Shown here: in pieces, positions 1 through 6,202 of the stretch
Layout of the letters: the number at the start of each line of letters is the position of its first letter
Position numbering within the stretch: the first letter of the stretch is position 1
Assembly (NCBI GenBank): GCA_003242355.1
Contig: QGUH01000224.1
Coordinates: 1-6,383, forward strand
Source: Pseudomonadota bacterium
Lineage (GTDB): Bacteria; Myxococcota_A; Polyangia; Polyangiales; Polyangiaceae
Reading direction: 5' to 3'
DNA: 6,383 nucleotides
Made by a program: the position numbers and the translations under genes
The notes under the pieces: generated by a model
What the model was told of the DNA's origin: nothing
Seen by the model: only the letters and a program-made list of their open reading frames with translations
Database searches by the model: none

Positions 1-1
1 C

Positions 2-1954
2 CCGGGCCCACTCTTCCCCCCGGTCGGTGCGGACCGGTGCCCCGTGTGGCGAAGGCACGGGGAGGCTTCGGGGTGGCGCAGCGTGCTGGTTCGAATGGAG
101 AACTCGGGTGCGACGCCGATCGAAGGCTTCCTCGACGTCGAACGCCGGTCGCCCTCCAGGCCAGGGGGAGCGTTGCGCACGCGCATCCCCTTCTCGCTCG
201 CCCCCGGCGCGCGCGCGAGCGTCGAAGCGCCGACTCACGGCGGGCTCGACCCGTTCTCGGCGCCGCGGATCGTGGCCCGCACCAACGACGGGCGCGAGCT
301 CGCGATCGCCACGGTCTCCGAATCGCCGCGCATCGACGTGCTCGTGCTGGACCTCGAGTCCCCGAGCCGGCTCGCTCCCGCGCTGCGCGGCATGCTGATT
401 CCCTCGACGCACGCGAGCCCGCCCGGTTTTTCGGGTGTGGCGATGCTCGGCGCGGCGAGCCCGCCGGTGAACCCGGCGACGGGCGACCTCGTGCTGCCCA
501 CGTTTGCCGCGGGGTACTCGGCGGCGACGCTGGTCGTCGCTTCCAGCCGAGCAATTTCGCAACTCGCTGCCGCCGAACGCGCGGCGCTCGCCCACTGGGT
601 GCTCGCGGGCGGAGCCCTGGCGCTCGCAATCCCGCGTCCCGAGGACCTCGCAGCATCCTGGCTCGAAGATTTCGTCGGCACGCGCCCCGAAATCGCGCCG
701 GCTCCCCCAGAGCTGACCGCGGGCGATCGCTTCTTCGTCCCGTCGGAAGACGGAAGCGCTCCCCCCTCTCAGGTGGAGCTCGCACCGAGCAGCGAGGTCG
801 CGAGCACGCTGACGAGCTACCAAGGTGGGAATCTGCGCCCGAGTCCCTGGGGAGCGAGCGCGAGCTACGGCCTCGGCGAAGTGCACCTGCTCGCGTTCGA
901 TCCCCATGTCCCGAACGTGGTCACCGATCCCTGGGTGCGACACAAACTCGCCGACCTGGCACGGCACGCTCACGAGCGCCGGCCCCACGTCGGGCTGCGC
1001 CATGCGGCAATTCCTCCGTCGGGCTCCAACGTCACCGCGATCCGGCAGCTGCTCGATCCGAACCAGGCCTCACGGTGGACGATCGCGGTCTCGGCGCTCG
1101 CGCTGCTCGCGTACGCAGCGCTGGCGGGGCCGCTCGGCTTCTACCTGGCAGCCAAGAGAGGGCGGCCGCTGCGCGCGCTCGCGCTCCTGCCCGTCTGGTC
1201 GGCGCTCGCGTTCGGGCTCGTGGTCGCCTTCGGCACGATCGGCAAGGGACTCTCCGGCAAAGCGCGCCGGCTCACGCTCGCCGAGGCCGGCGCCGGCATG
1301 ACCCGCGCCGCAGCCGTGCGCTTCCGCGCGTTTTACACGCCCTCGTCGAGCGACCTCGTGATCCGCCCCGCGGCGCGATCCCACGTGCTCGACCTCGCCG
1401 GGCAGGACGTCCCGGAGCGCCTGCTCGTGCTCGATCGAGACGGCCCTCATCTCACCGGAGTGCGGACCCGCCCGTGGCAGACGCTGCTCGTTCGCGAAGA
1501 CGGCTTCGTCGATCTGTCCGGCGGGGTGAGCATCGTCGCCGACGGGCAGGACTATCTCGTCAAGAACCGCACCGCCGCGACGCTGCTCGGGGTCATCGTG
1601 CGCGTGCCGGGCGGGCAGTCCAGCTACTTTCCGCGCATCGCCGACGGCGAAAGCGTACGCGTGTCGCAGGGGCGTGCGCTCGGCCCCATCGGGGGCGCCT
1701 ATCCCGGTGTGCGCGGTCGGCCGCTCGAAGCCTCGCGACTCGCGCAGCTCCTCGAAGCGGATCACCCGGGGCTCGGGCGCGCTTGGCTGGCTCTCGAGCC
1801 CGCGTTGAGCCACGACGTCGCCTTCTGGTCGGATCACGTGCCCGTGCTCATTGCGGCAATCGAAGGCGGCGAAGGGCGACTCACCGATTCCGGCTACGCC
1901 GTCGACGTCGATCGGCTCCTCGTGCGCGTCGTCGGCACGGGAGGCATTCCATGA
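2..1954 (+). CDS. GATase1-like membrane protein, probable accessory subunit of the downstream ABC transporter (5' partial)
   Basis: The frame is open to the left edge. The first start-like codon, GTG at 44, has no ribosome binding site, so the true start and any signal peptide probably lie outside the window. Numbering from GTG-44 (636 residues), the N-terminal part (1-90) is beta-rich and Ig-like, with a GWRSVLVRMENSG stretch typical of extracytoplasmic domains. Residues about 97-290 look like a GATase1-like fold: a DVLVLD strand, an AALAHWVLAGGAL segment near 180-190 and YGLGEVHLLAFDP near 275-288. Two membrane helices follow (about 345-370 and 376-398), joined by a short basic loop (KRGRPLR). 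A soluble C-terminal domain (400-636) carries no further helix. The implied topology puts both large domains outside the cytoplasm. The 636 residues contain no cysteine, so the GATase fold is presumably non-catalytic. The stop overlaps the ABC ATPase start (ATGA), implying joint translation. Function as a GldG-like transporter accessory is inferred. Confidence 0.8.
   Translation, partial: PGPLFPPVGADRCPVWRRHGEASGWRSVLVRMENSGATPIEGFLDVERRSPSRPGGALRTRIPFSLAPGARASVEAPTHGGLDPFSAPRIVARTNDGRELAIATVSESPRIDVLVLDLESPSRLAPALRGMLIPSTHASPPGFSGVAMLGAASPPVNPATGDLVLPTFAAGYSAATLVVASSRAISQLAAAERAALAHWVLAGGALALAIPRPEDLAASWLEDFVGTRPEIAPAPPELTAGDRFFVPSEDGSAPPSQVELAPSSEVASTLTSYQGGNLRPSPWGASASYGLGEVHLLAFDPHVPNVVTDPWVRHKLADLARHAHERRPHVGLRHAAIPPSGSNVTAIRQLLDPNQASRWTIAVSALALLAYAALAGPLGFYLAAKRGRPLRALALLPVWSALAFGLVVAFGTIGKGLSGKARRLTLAEAGAGMTRAAAVRFRAFYTPSSSDLVIRPAARSHVLDLAGQDVPERLLVLDRDGPHLTGVRTRPWQTLLVREDGFVDLSGGVSIVADGQDYLVKNRTAATLLGVIVRVPGGQSSYFPRIADGESVRVSQGRALGPIGGAYPGVRGRPLEASRLAQLLEADHPGLGRAWLALEPALSHDVAFWSDHVPVLIAAIEGGEGRLTDSGYAVDVDRLLVRVVGTGGIP
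1939..1944 (+). promoter_or_regulatory. Shine-Dalgarno site for the ABC ATPase gene
   Basis: GGGAGG lies inside the last codons of the upstream gene, 6 nt before the ATG at 1951. It fixes the ATPase start and supports translational coupling through the ATGA overlap. Confidence 0.7.
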
Positions 1955-3066
1955 GCGCGGGCTCGGACGAGACGCTCGGCGCGGCGACGGCGCTCGCAAA
2001 CACCGCGCCCACCCCGACGGCGGACGACGGCACCGCCGACGTCACCGCTCCGCCTCCCGCTATTCGCGTCCGCGATCTCTGGCATCGCTACGGCAGTCAG
2101 CCGGTGCTTTCGGGGCTTTCGTTCGAGGTGAACGCGGGCGAAATTTTCGGTTTCGTCGGTCCGAACGGCGCCGGCAAGACGACCACGATCCGCATCCTGG
2201 CAACGCTGCTCGAGCCGACGCGTGGCACCGTGGAAATCGACGGGATCGACGTGACGCTCGAGCCCGAACGGGTGCGCCGCATCATCGGCTACATGCCCGA
2301 TCACGCGGGCGTTTACGAGCGGATCACCGTTCGCGAGTACCTCGAATTCTTCGCCGACGCGTACGGGCTCACCGAAGCCACCGTCGTGGATGCCGTGCTC
2401 GAGCTCACCGAGCTCGAAAAGCTCGAGGCGCGCCTCGTGGCTGCCCTCAGCAAGGGGATGAAGCAGCGCCTTCAAATCGCGCGCATCTTGCTGCACGATC
2501 CGAAAGTGCTCGTGCTCGACGAGCCAGCGAGCGATCTCGATCCGCGCGCCCGCATCGAAATTCGCGACCTATTGCTCGAGCTCGCCGAGCTCGGCAAAAC
2601 GATTTTCCTCCCGAGCCACATCCTCACCGAGCTCAGCGACGTGTGCACCTCGGTCGGCATTCTCGAGCGCGGCCGGCTCGTCGCCTGCGGGCCCATCGCC
2701 GAGATTTCCGAGCGGCTCGCGCGCGAGCGCCCTGCGGGCGAAGGCAGTGCTGCGTCCCCGGTCGAGCCCCAAGCGACCCCTCGGGGTGGTGCGCCCGTTC
2801 CCCCGCGTGCCCATCGGCGGCTCCGCTTGCGCGTGCTCGGCGACGCCGAAGCCGTGGTGCCCTTGCTCCGCGGTGGCGGCGGAGTCGTCGACGTCGAGGC
2901 GGGTGCGGGTGGCCAGCTCGTCCTGGTGTACGACGGGGGCGATCGGTTCGTGGCAGACGTCGTGCGCTATCTCGTCGGAAAAGGCGTCGATATCGTGGCG
3001 GTCGAGCCCGAGCGCAACGAGCTCGAACGCATCTTTCTCGAAGTCACGCGCGGAGAGCTCGGGTGA
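1951..3066 (+). CDS. ABC transporter ATP-binding protein (ABC-2 exporter type)
   Basis: This 371-residue cytoplasmic ATPase should power the membrane protein encoded next. The nucleotide-binding core starts near residue 38, after a low-complexity Ala/Thr/Pro tail. Motifs visible: Walker A GPNGAGKTT (70-78); a Q-loop region reading GYMPDHAGVY (113-122), with Asp117 where many relatives have Gln; signature LSKGMKQR (166-173) instead of LSGGQ; Walker B VLVLDEP with Asp190/Glu191; D-loop SDLDP (194-198); switch His223 in PSHILTEL. Residues 258-288 are a Pro/Ala/Arg linker. Residues 289-371 form a small C-terminal domain ending in ERIFLEVTRGE, as in many ABC-2 ATPases with a DUF4162-like tail. The two linkers make it longer than the usual 300-320 residues. 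The GYMPD and LSKGM variants are known in this ATPase group and do not suggest inactivity. The start is supported by GGGAGG and the ATGA overlap; the stop overlaps the permease start. The substrate is unknown. Confidence 0.95.
   Translation: MSAGSDETLGAATALANTAPTPTADDGTADVTAPPPAIRVRDLWHRYGSQPVLSGLSFEVNAGEIFGFVGPNGAGKTTTIRILATLLEPTRGTVEIDGIDVTLEPERVRRIIGYMPDHAGVYERITVREYLEFFADAYGLTEATVVDAVLELTELEKLEARLVAALSKGMKQRLQIARILLHDPKVLVLDEPASDLDPRARIEIRDLLLELAELGKTIFLPSHILTELSDVCTSVGILERGRLVACGPIAEISERLARERPAGEGSAASPVEPQATPRGGAPVPPRAHRRLRLRVLGDAEAVVPLLRGGGGVVDVEAGAGGQLVLVYDGGDRFVADVVRYLVGKGVDIVAVEPERNELERIFLEVTRGELG
3052..3057 (+). promoter_or_regulatory. Shine-Dalgarno site deciding the GTG start of the permease
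   Basis: GGAGAG ends 5 nt before the GTG at 3063. The open frame extends far upstream into the ATPase gene, so this site and the GTGA overlap with the ATPase stop are the main reasons for choosing GTG-3063. Confidence 0.65.
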
Positions 3067-4724
3067 GCCTGCAGACCCACACGCCACCGCTGCCGCCTCC
3101 CGATCAGCCGCTCGGGCCGTTCGGGCGCGTCGTCTTCGCGCTGCGCAAAGCGGCTCGAGAGCCGAACCCCGTGTGGATTCGCGAGCTCAAACAGAGCGCG
3201 CGCCTTCCGCGAACCCCCATCATCCTGGCGGTGGTCACCGGTATCGTCACGCTGCTCATCGCGTCGATTGGCGGCGTGCTGAGTGTGACGGCCGAGCCCG
3301 CCCAGGTGGGGACCGGTGTGTTCCACACCTTCTTTTCGCTCGCGTTCGCCATCGTGACGTCGGTGGGTCCCGCCGTGGCGGCGGCCACCGTCGCGAGCGA
3401 GAAGAGCGGTCGCACCTGGGAGGCGCTCTTGCTTACGGGGCTCTCGCCCGCGGGCATCGCGCGCGGCAAATTCCTGGCAGCGCTCACGTACGTCTCGCTC
3501 TACGTCGTGATGCTCGCTCCCGTGGGCGCCCTGTCCTTCCTGTTCGGGGGCGTCACGCCGGCAGAAGTGCTCCTCGCTTTCGCCGTGTTGCTGCTCATCG
3601 CCTCGCTCTCGGTGGCGTTCGGTCTGGCGGTGAGCTCCAAGCTTTCGACGCCGACGGCCTCGATCCTGGTCACCCTCTTCGTGGGGTTGCCGCTCGCGAT
3701 GATGGTTTACGGGCTGGGCGGCGTCGCCTTGAGCTTCGCCGTCCACGAGCTCTGGCCCGGGGTGACCCGAGGCGGTCCGGTGTGGCTGCCGACCGCATAC
3801 GTGCGCGCGGATTTCGGACTCCCGTACGTCGTGTTCTTGGTGCTCGCGCCCCTGCTCGTGACCGTGCTTCCAGCATGGCTGTTCTACGAAGTGACGATCG
3901 CGAACATGGCGAGCGAGAGCGACGACCGGTCGACGCGCCTCCGCCTCTGGATGCTCGTCAGCGCTCCTCCGATCGCCGCCTTCGGGGCGCTGGCTGCGCT
4001 CGCAATCGATGCTTTCGAATGGGTGCTCGTCAGCATCGCCGCGTCCTGGTTCTTCTTCGTGTTCGTGGCCTTTCTCGTCGCCGGCGAGCCGCTCGGCCCC
4101 TCTCCGCGCGTCGTTGCCCGCTGGCAACGGGCACGCACTGCGCGCGCGTGGCGGGCGCTCGGCCCCGGTGTGGGCCGCGCGGGGACGGCGGCGGCACTCG
4201 CGGCAGTGGTGAGCTTGGGGGGCGCGACGGTCTCGGGCGTCCTGCTCGCCGATACGCGCGACGAGGTGTTTTCGACGCTGGCGCTGGGCTCCTACGCCGC
4301 TGCCTTCGCCGTGTTCCTGATCGGGTTCTGCGTGTGGACGCGCGCCCGCGCCCAGGGCGCCACCGCACCGCGCGTGCTCGCCTTGGGTGTGTTGTTCGCG
4401 GCCCTCTTCGGCCCGTACATCGCCATGGCCATCGCGGGCATTCTCACGCAAAACGGTGAGAGCGCCCTGCTCATCGCGGCCCCCTCCCCGGCCTTCGCGT
4501 TCGTGGTCGCCGATCGCTACCGCTCTCCGGGGGGTGATGCGGACCTGTATGGGCTCGTGGGTGCAGCGGCCTCGAGCACGTGGGCGTTGCTCGGCATCGG
4601 CCTGCTCGTCACGGGCGCGCTGCACGCGCGCCGCCGCTACCGTGCCGAGCACGCCCATCCCGCGACGGCCCCCGCCGTCGCAAGCAGCACGACGCCCGCT
4701 CCTCCCCCGGACGCCTCGGCGTAG
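3063..4724 (+). CDS. ABC-2 family transporter permease
   Basis: This 553-residue polytopic inner-membrane protein is the expected channel partner of the ATPase encoded just upstream. The GTG start overlaps the ATPase stop. A Pro-rich cytoplasmic tail leads into PNPVWIRELKQSAR (34-47), the amphipathic coupling segment typical of ABC-2 permeases that begin NP-x-x-x-REL. I count about 12 hydrophobic segments: near 53-74, 87-110, 141-163, 167-190, 201-222, 254-277, 296-315, 320-341, 372-396, 404-425, 436-460 and 497-521. Between the second and third, SEKSGRTWEALLLTGLSP (112-129) and the following GK match the conserved cytoplasmic loop of ABC-2 proteins (E-x-x-G-T-x-E-x-L-L). That is about twice the usual six helices, so two half-permeases may be fused, or the second half may be an added membrane domain. 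The C-terminus is an Ala/Pro/Thr-rich tail. The family is clear; the transported substrate cannot be told. Confidence 0.9.
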   Translation: MSLQTHTPPLPPPDQPLGPFGRVVFALRKAAREPNPVWIRELKQSARLPRTPIILAVVTGIVTLLIASIGGVLSVTAEPAQVGTGVFHTFFSLAFAIVTSVGPAVAAATVASEKSGRTWEALLLTGLSPAGIARGKFLAALTYVSLYVVMLAPVGALSFLFGGVTPAEVLLAFAVLLLIASLSVAFGLAVSSKLSTPTASILVTLFVGLPLAMMVYGLGGVALSFAVHELWPGVTRGGPVWLPTAYVRADFGLPYVVFLVLAPLLVTVLPAWLFYEVTIANMASESDDRSTRLRLWMLVSAPPIAAFGALAALAIDAFEWVLVSIAASWFFFVFVAFLVAGEPLGPSPRVVARWQRARTARAWRALGPGVGRAGTAAALAAVVSLGGATVSGVLLADTRDEVFSTLALGSYAAAFAVFLIGFCVWTRARAQGATAPRVLALGVLFAALFGPYIAMAIAGILTQNGESALLIAAPSPAFAFVVADRYRSPGGDADLYGLVGAAASSTWALLGIGLLVTGALHARRRYRAEHAHPATAPAVASSTTPAPPPDASA

Positions 4725-4729
4725 AGAGG
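4724..4729 (+). promoter_or_regulatory. Shine-Dalgarno site for the DUF58 gene
   Basis: GAGAGG starts on the last base of the permease TAG stop and ends 3 nt before the ATG at 4733. The spacing is short, but no other start nearby is better placed, and conserved DUF58 sequence begins soon after this ATG. Confidence 0.5.
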
Positions 4730-4732
4730 CTC

Positions 4733-5623
4733 ATGGCGGCGTCCCTGCTCGATCCGGCGTTTGTGCGCAAGCTCGAGGCGCTCCGCCGAGTGCTCGTTTC
4801 CTCCGCACGGTCCGGGGGCGCGGGCGAGCATGCAGCACGCCGTCGTGGAAGCAGCGCCGAATTCCTCGACCACCGCCGTTACGAGCCCGGCGACGATCCG
4901 CGGCACATCGATTGGCTCGCCTTCGCACGCACGCGCGAAGCCGTGACCAAGCTCTACCGCGCCGAAGAGGACACGCTGCTACGCCTCGTGATCGACGCCT
5001 CCGCATCGCTCGGCTTCGGCGATCCTCCCAAGCTCGCGCTCGCGCAGCGCCTGGCGGCCGCGCTCGCCTACCTCGCGCTCGCGGGCGGCGGACGCACGGA
5101 GGTCCGTGTCGCCCGAAGCACGGGCAACGACGTACCCCTCGTTCGCGCGAGCCCCGTGCGCCGCGGGCGCGCGGCGTTCGCCAGCGTGTGCCAGGAGCTC
5201 GAACGCATCCAGGCATTCGGAGGCACCGGCCTGGCCGAGGCGGTTCGCACCCTCGTCGCGCAGTCGGCACGGCCCGGAATCCTGTGTTTGATCAGCGATT
5301 TCTTCGACGAAACTCCGGTAACCAATGCTCTCGGGCGCGCGCGCGCCGCCGGGCACGACGTCATCCTGATTCAGGTGCTCGATTCGGCGGAGCTCGACCC
5401 CGACTTCGAGGGTGATGTTTCGCTCGAAGACGCCGAAACGAACGAAACCTTGGACGTGAGCCTCGATGCCGCCGCTCTCGAGGCCTACCGGGCTCGGCTC
5501 GAAGCCCTGTTCACCGAGCTGGGCACCTGGGCACGCCGCAACGGTGCGGTGTATGTCCGACTCTCTACCGCCCAGGACCCCTGGGGAGCCATCCATCGCA
5601 TTCTCGGTCGTGCCACGGAGTGA
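4733..5623 (+). CDS. DUF58 domain-containing protein (von Willebrand A-like)
   Basis: The protein has 296 residues, a normal length for the cytoplasmic DUF58 type without membrane helices. The family signature is clear: EFLDHRRYEPGDDPRHIDW (43-61), then TREAVTKLYRAEED (67-80). The A-domain core has a MIDAS-like metal site: Asp88-Ala-Ser90-Ala-Ser92, Thr165 in GGTGL and Asp189 in LISDFFDE. All three parts of the metal site are present, so the domain is probably functional. DUF58 proteins are usually encoded beside MoxR AAA+ ATPases and are thought to act with them in assembling or activating protein complexes. Here the gene follows an ABC-2 permease by 8 nt and appears to close the operon, with a hairpin 12 nt after the stop. 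A role linked to the transporter is inferred from position only. Starts further upstream in frame (for example 4580) lie inside the permease gene and encode no recognisable domain. Confidence 0.93.
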   Translation: MAASLLDPAFVRKLEALRRVLVSSARSGGAGEHAARRRGSSAEFLDHRRYEPGDDPRHIDWLAFARTREAVTKLYRAEEDTLLRLVIDASASLGFGDPPKLALAQRLAAALAYLALAGGGRTEVRVARSTGNDVPLVRASPVRRGRAAFASVCQELERIQAFGGTGLAEAVRTLVAQSARPGILCLISDFFDETPVTNALGRARAAGHDVILIQVLDSAELDPDFEGDVSLEDAETNETLDVSLDAAALEAYRARLEALFTELGTWARRNGAVYVRLSTAQDPWGAIHRILGRATE

Positions 5624-5635
5624 CCACGACTCGGA

Positions 5636-5655
5636 AGCAGTGTGCCGGCACTGCT
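5636..5655 (+). terminator. Hairpin after the DUF58 stop, possible operon terminator
   Basis: A perfect 7-bp inverted repeat (AGCAGTG / CACTGCT) surrounds a 6-nt loop, 12 nt after the DUF58 stop codon. Its core, GTGCCGGCAC at 5642-5651, is a perfect palindrome. No T-run follows, so intrinsic termination here is uncertain. Confidence 0.4.
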
Positions 5656-5721
5656 CGCTCCCCTCATCGATTCCCGTCCGCCAACGCCGCGGGCCCGCAG
5701 CGCCCACCGAAGACCCGCGTA

Positions 5722-5766
5722 CGAGCGCCGCCCGGCTCTCCCCTCGCCGAAGCCGGGCGGCGCTCG
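5722..5766. terminator. Long GC-rich hairpin between convergent genes, probable bidirectional terminator
   Basis: Positions 5722-5737 and 5751-5766 form a perfect 16-bp inverted repeat with a 13-nt loop (5738-5750). Read on the - strand, the stem begins 6 nt after the stop of the Lys-rich gene; on the + strand it lies about 100 nt after the DUF58 stop. There is no U-tract on either side, which is common for hairpins in high-GC genomes. The convergent setting and perfect pairing make termination from both directions the simplest reading. Confidence 0.7.
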
Positions 5767-5772
5767 CCGCGA

Positions 5773-5964
5773 TCAGGCCTTCTTCTTGCGGCGCTTCTTG
5801 CGTGCCTTCTTGACGGGCTTCTCCGCGGCAGGAGCAGCAGCCGCGGGAGCGGCCTTCTTCTTGCGCTTCTTGCGCGCCTTCTTGGCCGGCGCAGCCTTCG
5901 CGGCCTTGGCGGCCCTCGCCGCGCCCGTGCCCGTCTTCGACGCCTTCTTCTTACGTACGGCCAT
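5773..5964 (-). CDS. Small Lys/Ala-rich histone-H1-like basic protein
   Basis: This 63-residue protein starts MAVRKKKASKTGTG and consists almost entirely of Lys, Ala, Arg and Pro. I count about 21 Lys and 7 Arg against a single acidic residue (Glu). Clusters such as KKARKKRKKK and KKARKKRRKKK are separated by an Ala/Pro linker. The composition matches the Lys-rich tails of bacterial histone-H1-like proteins, which bind DNA or RNA non-specifically, so a nucleoid or nucleic-acid-binding role is inferred. There is no folded domain. The start at 5964 is supported by AGAGGA 6 nt upstream; the frame stays open upstream to 6111 but loses the basic composition and lacks such a site. Third codon positions are strongly G/C in this frame (AAG, GCC, CGC), which supports this strand over the opposite one. 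The gene is separate from the + strand operon and is followed by the 16-bp hairpin. Confidence 0.75.
   Translation of the reverse strand: MAVRKKKASKTGTGAARAAKAAKAAPAKKARKKRKKKAAPAAAAPAAEKPVKKARKKRRKKKA
5776..5890. repeat. Imperfect direct repeat of about 40 bp inside the Lys-rich gene
   Basis: The segments near 5776-5818 and 5851-5890 are nearly identical except for one extra codon (GCG on the + strand) and a few substitutions. They encode the two KKARKKR(R)KKK clusters. The pattern suggests an internal duplication, or slippage across the AAG/CGC-rich tract. Confidence 0.65.
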
Positions 5965-6002
5965 TCTCCGTCCTCTGGTTCGATGAGCGCACTGATGAAC
6001 GC

Positions 6003-6030
6003 GCTCTATCGGCGCACACTCTTTCATCAA
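6003..6030 (-). promoter_or_regulatory. Weak sigma70-like promoter candidate for the Lys-rich gene
   Basis: On the - strand, TTGATG (6025-6030) and TAGAGC (6003-6008) are separated by 16 nt and would start transcription roughly 30 nt before the ATG at 5964. The -10 match is poor (3 of 6). A better -35-like hexamer, TTGACG at 6042-6047, has no convincing partner. Treat as tentative. Confidence 0.2.
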
Positions 6031-6047
6031 GCAGCATGTGTCGTCAA

Positions 6048-6071
6048 GAGCGTACTCACGAGTGCACGCTC
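6048..6071. promoter_or_regulatory. 24-bp imperfect palindrome, operator-like
   Basis: The half-sites GAGCGTACTCAC and GAGTGCACGCTC match at 9 of 12 positions when one is reverse-complemented, with perfect outer 6-bp arms GAGCGT/ACGCTC. It lies next to the TTGACG hexamer (6042-6047, - strand) in the divergent promoter region, where a dimeric regulator could bind. It could also be a chance palindrome or an RNA hairpin. Confidence 0.3.
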
Positions 6072-6109
6072 CGATGACACCGAGATTCGCTCGCGTGCGC
6101 GGAGACATC

Positions 6110-6202
6110 ATGTCGGTTCACGTCCGGAACAGCGAGGCGCGCACCTTGTCTCCCATCGCTCGCGTACGAATTGCGAAGCACCTGGGTACCGGTTCCGGCT
6201 GA
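6110..6202 (+). CDS. Possible 30-codon leader ORF upstream of the DUF1415-like gene
   Basis: An ATG at 6110 with GGAG 5 nt upstream (6101-6104) opens 30 codons, starting MSVHVRNSEARTL and ending at TGA 6200-6202, 27 nt before the GTG of the next gene. There is no recognisable domain. G/C at third positions is about 72%, clearly below the neighbouring genes, so this may be a chance ORF. It is listed because of its good ribosome binding site and its position as a possible leader peptide. Confidence 0.2.
   Translation: MSVHVRNSEARTLSPIARVRIAKHLGTGSG

Noticed and set aside
37..1950. In-frame upstream extension of the ABC ATPase giving a 1009-residue fusion
   Set aside because: This part is an Arg/Ala-rich shadow of the GATase-like gene in another frame with no domain. 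The ATPase has its own GGGAGG site and ATG at 1951.
1070..1999. 309-codon open frame on the - strand opposite the GATase-like gene
   Set aside because: It is low-complexity Arg/Glu-rich sequence with no domain. The + strand frame has recognisable domains and membrane helices.
2747..4459. 570-codon + strand frame overlapping the ATPase end and most of the permease
   Set aside because: Its translation is Arg/Ala-rich low complexity. The overlapped genes are well supported and fill the same DNA.
2967..4658. 563-codon open frame on the - strand opposite the permease
   Set aside because: Its translation is Arg/Glu/His/Gly-rich without motifs, as expected for the antisense of a GC-rich membrane-protein gene. 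The + strand encodes a coherent ABC-2 permease.
5689..5698. GCGGGCCCGC palindrome
   Set aside because: A 10-bp palindrome of only G and C is expected by chance in DNA of this composition.
5776..5890. Short repeated TTCTTCTTGCG units resembling a CRISPR or tandem-repeat array
   Set aside because: There are only two long copies, with no spacers of uniform size, and they are explained by Lys/Arg codons of a coding sequence.
5642..5986. 114-codon + strand ORF with Phe/Leu/Ala-rich repeats that mimics a small membrane protein
   Set aside because: It is the complement of the AAG/GCC-rich Lys-rich gene. The - strand has a ribosome binding site, a sensible start and strong G/C bias at third codon positions.
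5965..6111. Upstream extension of the Lys-rich protein to a start at 6111
   Set aside because: The added 49 residues have a different composition and would cover the promoter-like region. The start at 5964 has a good AGAGGA site.
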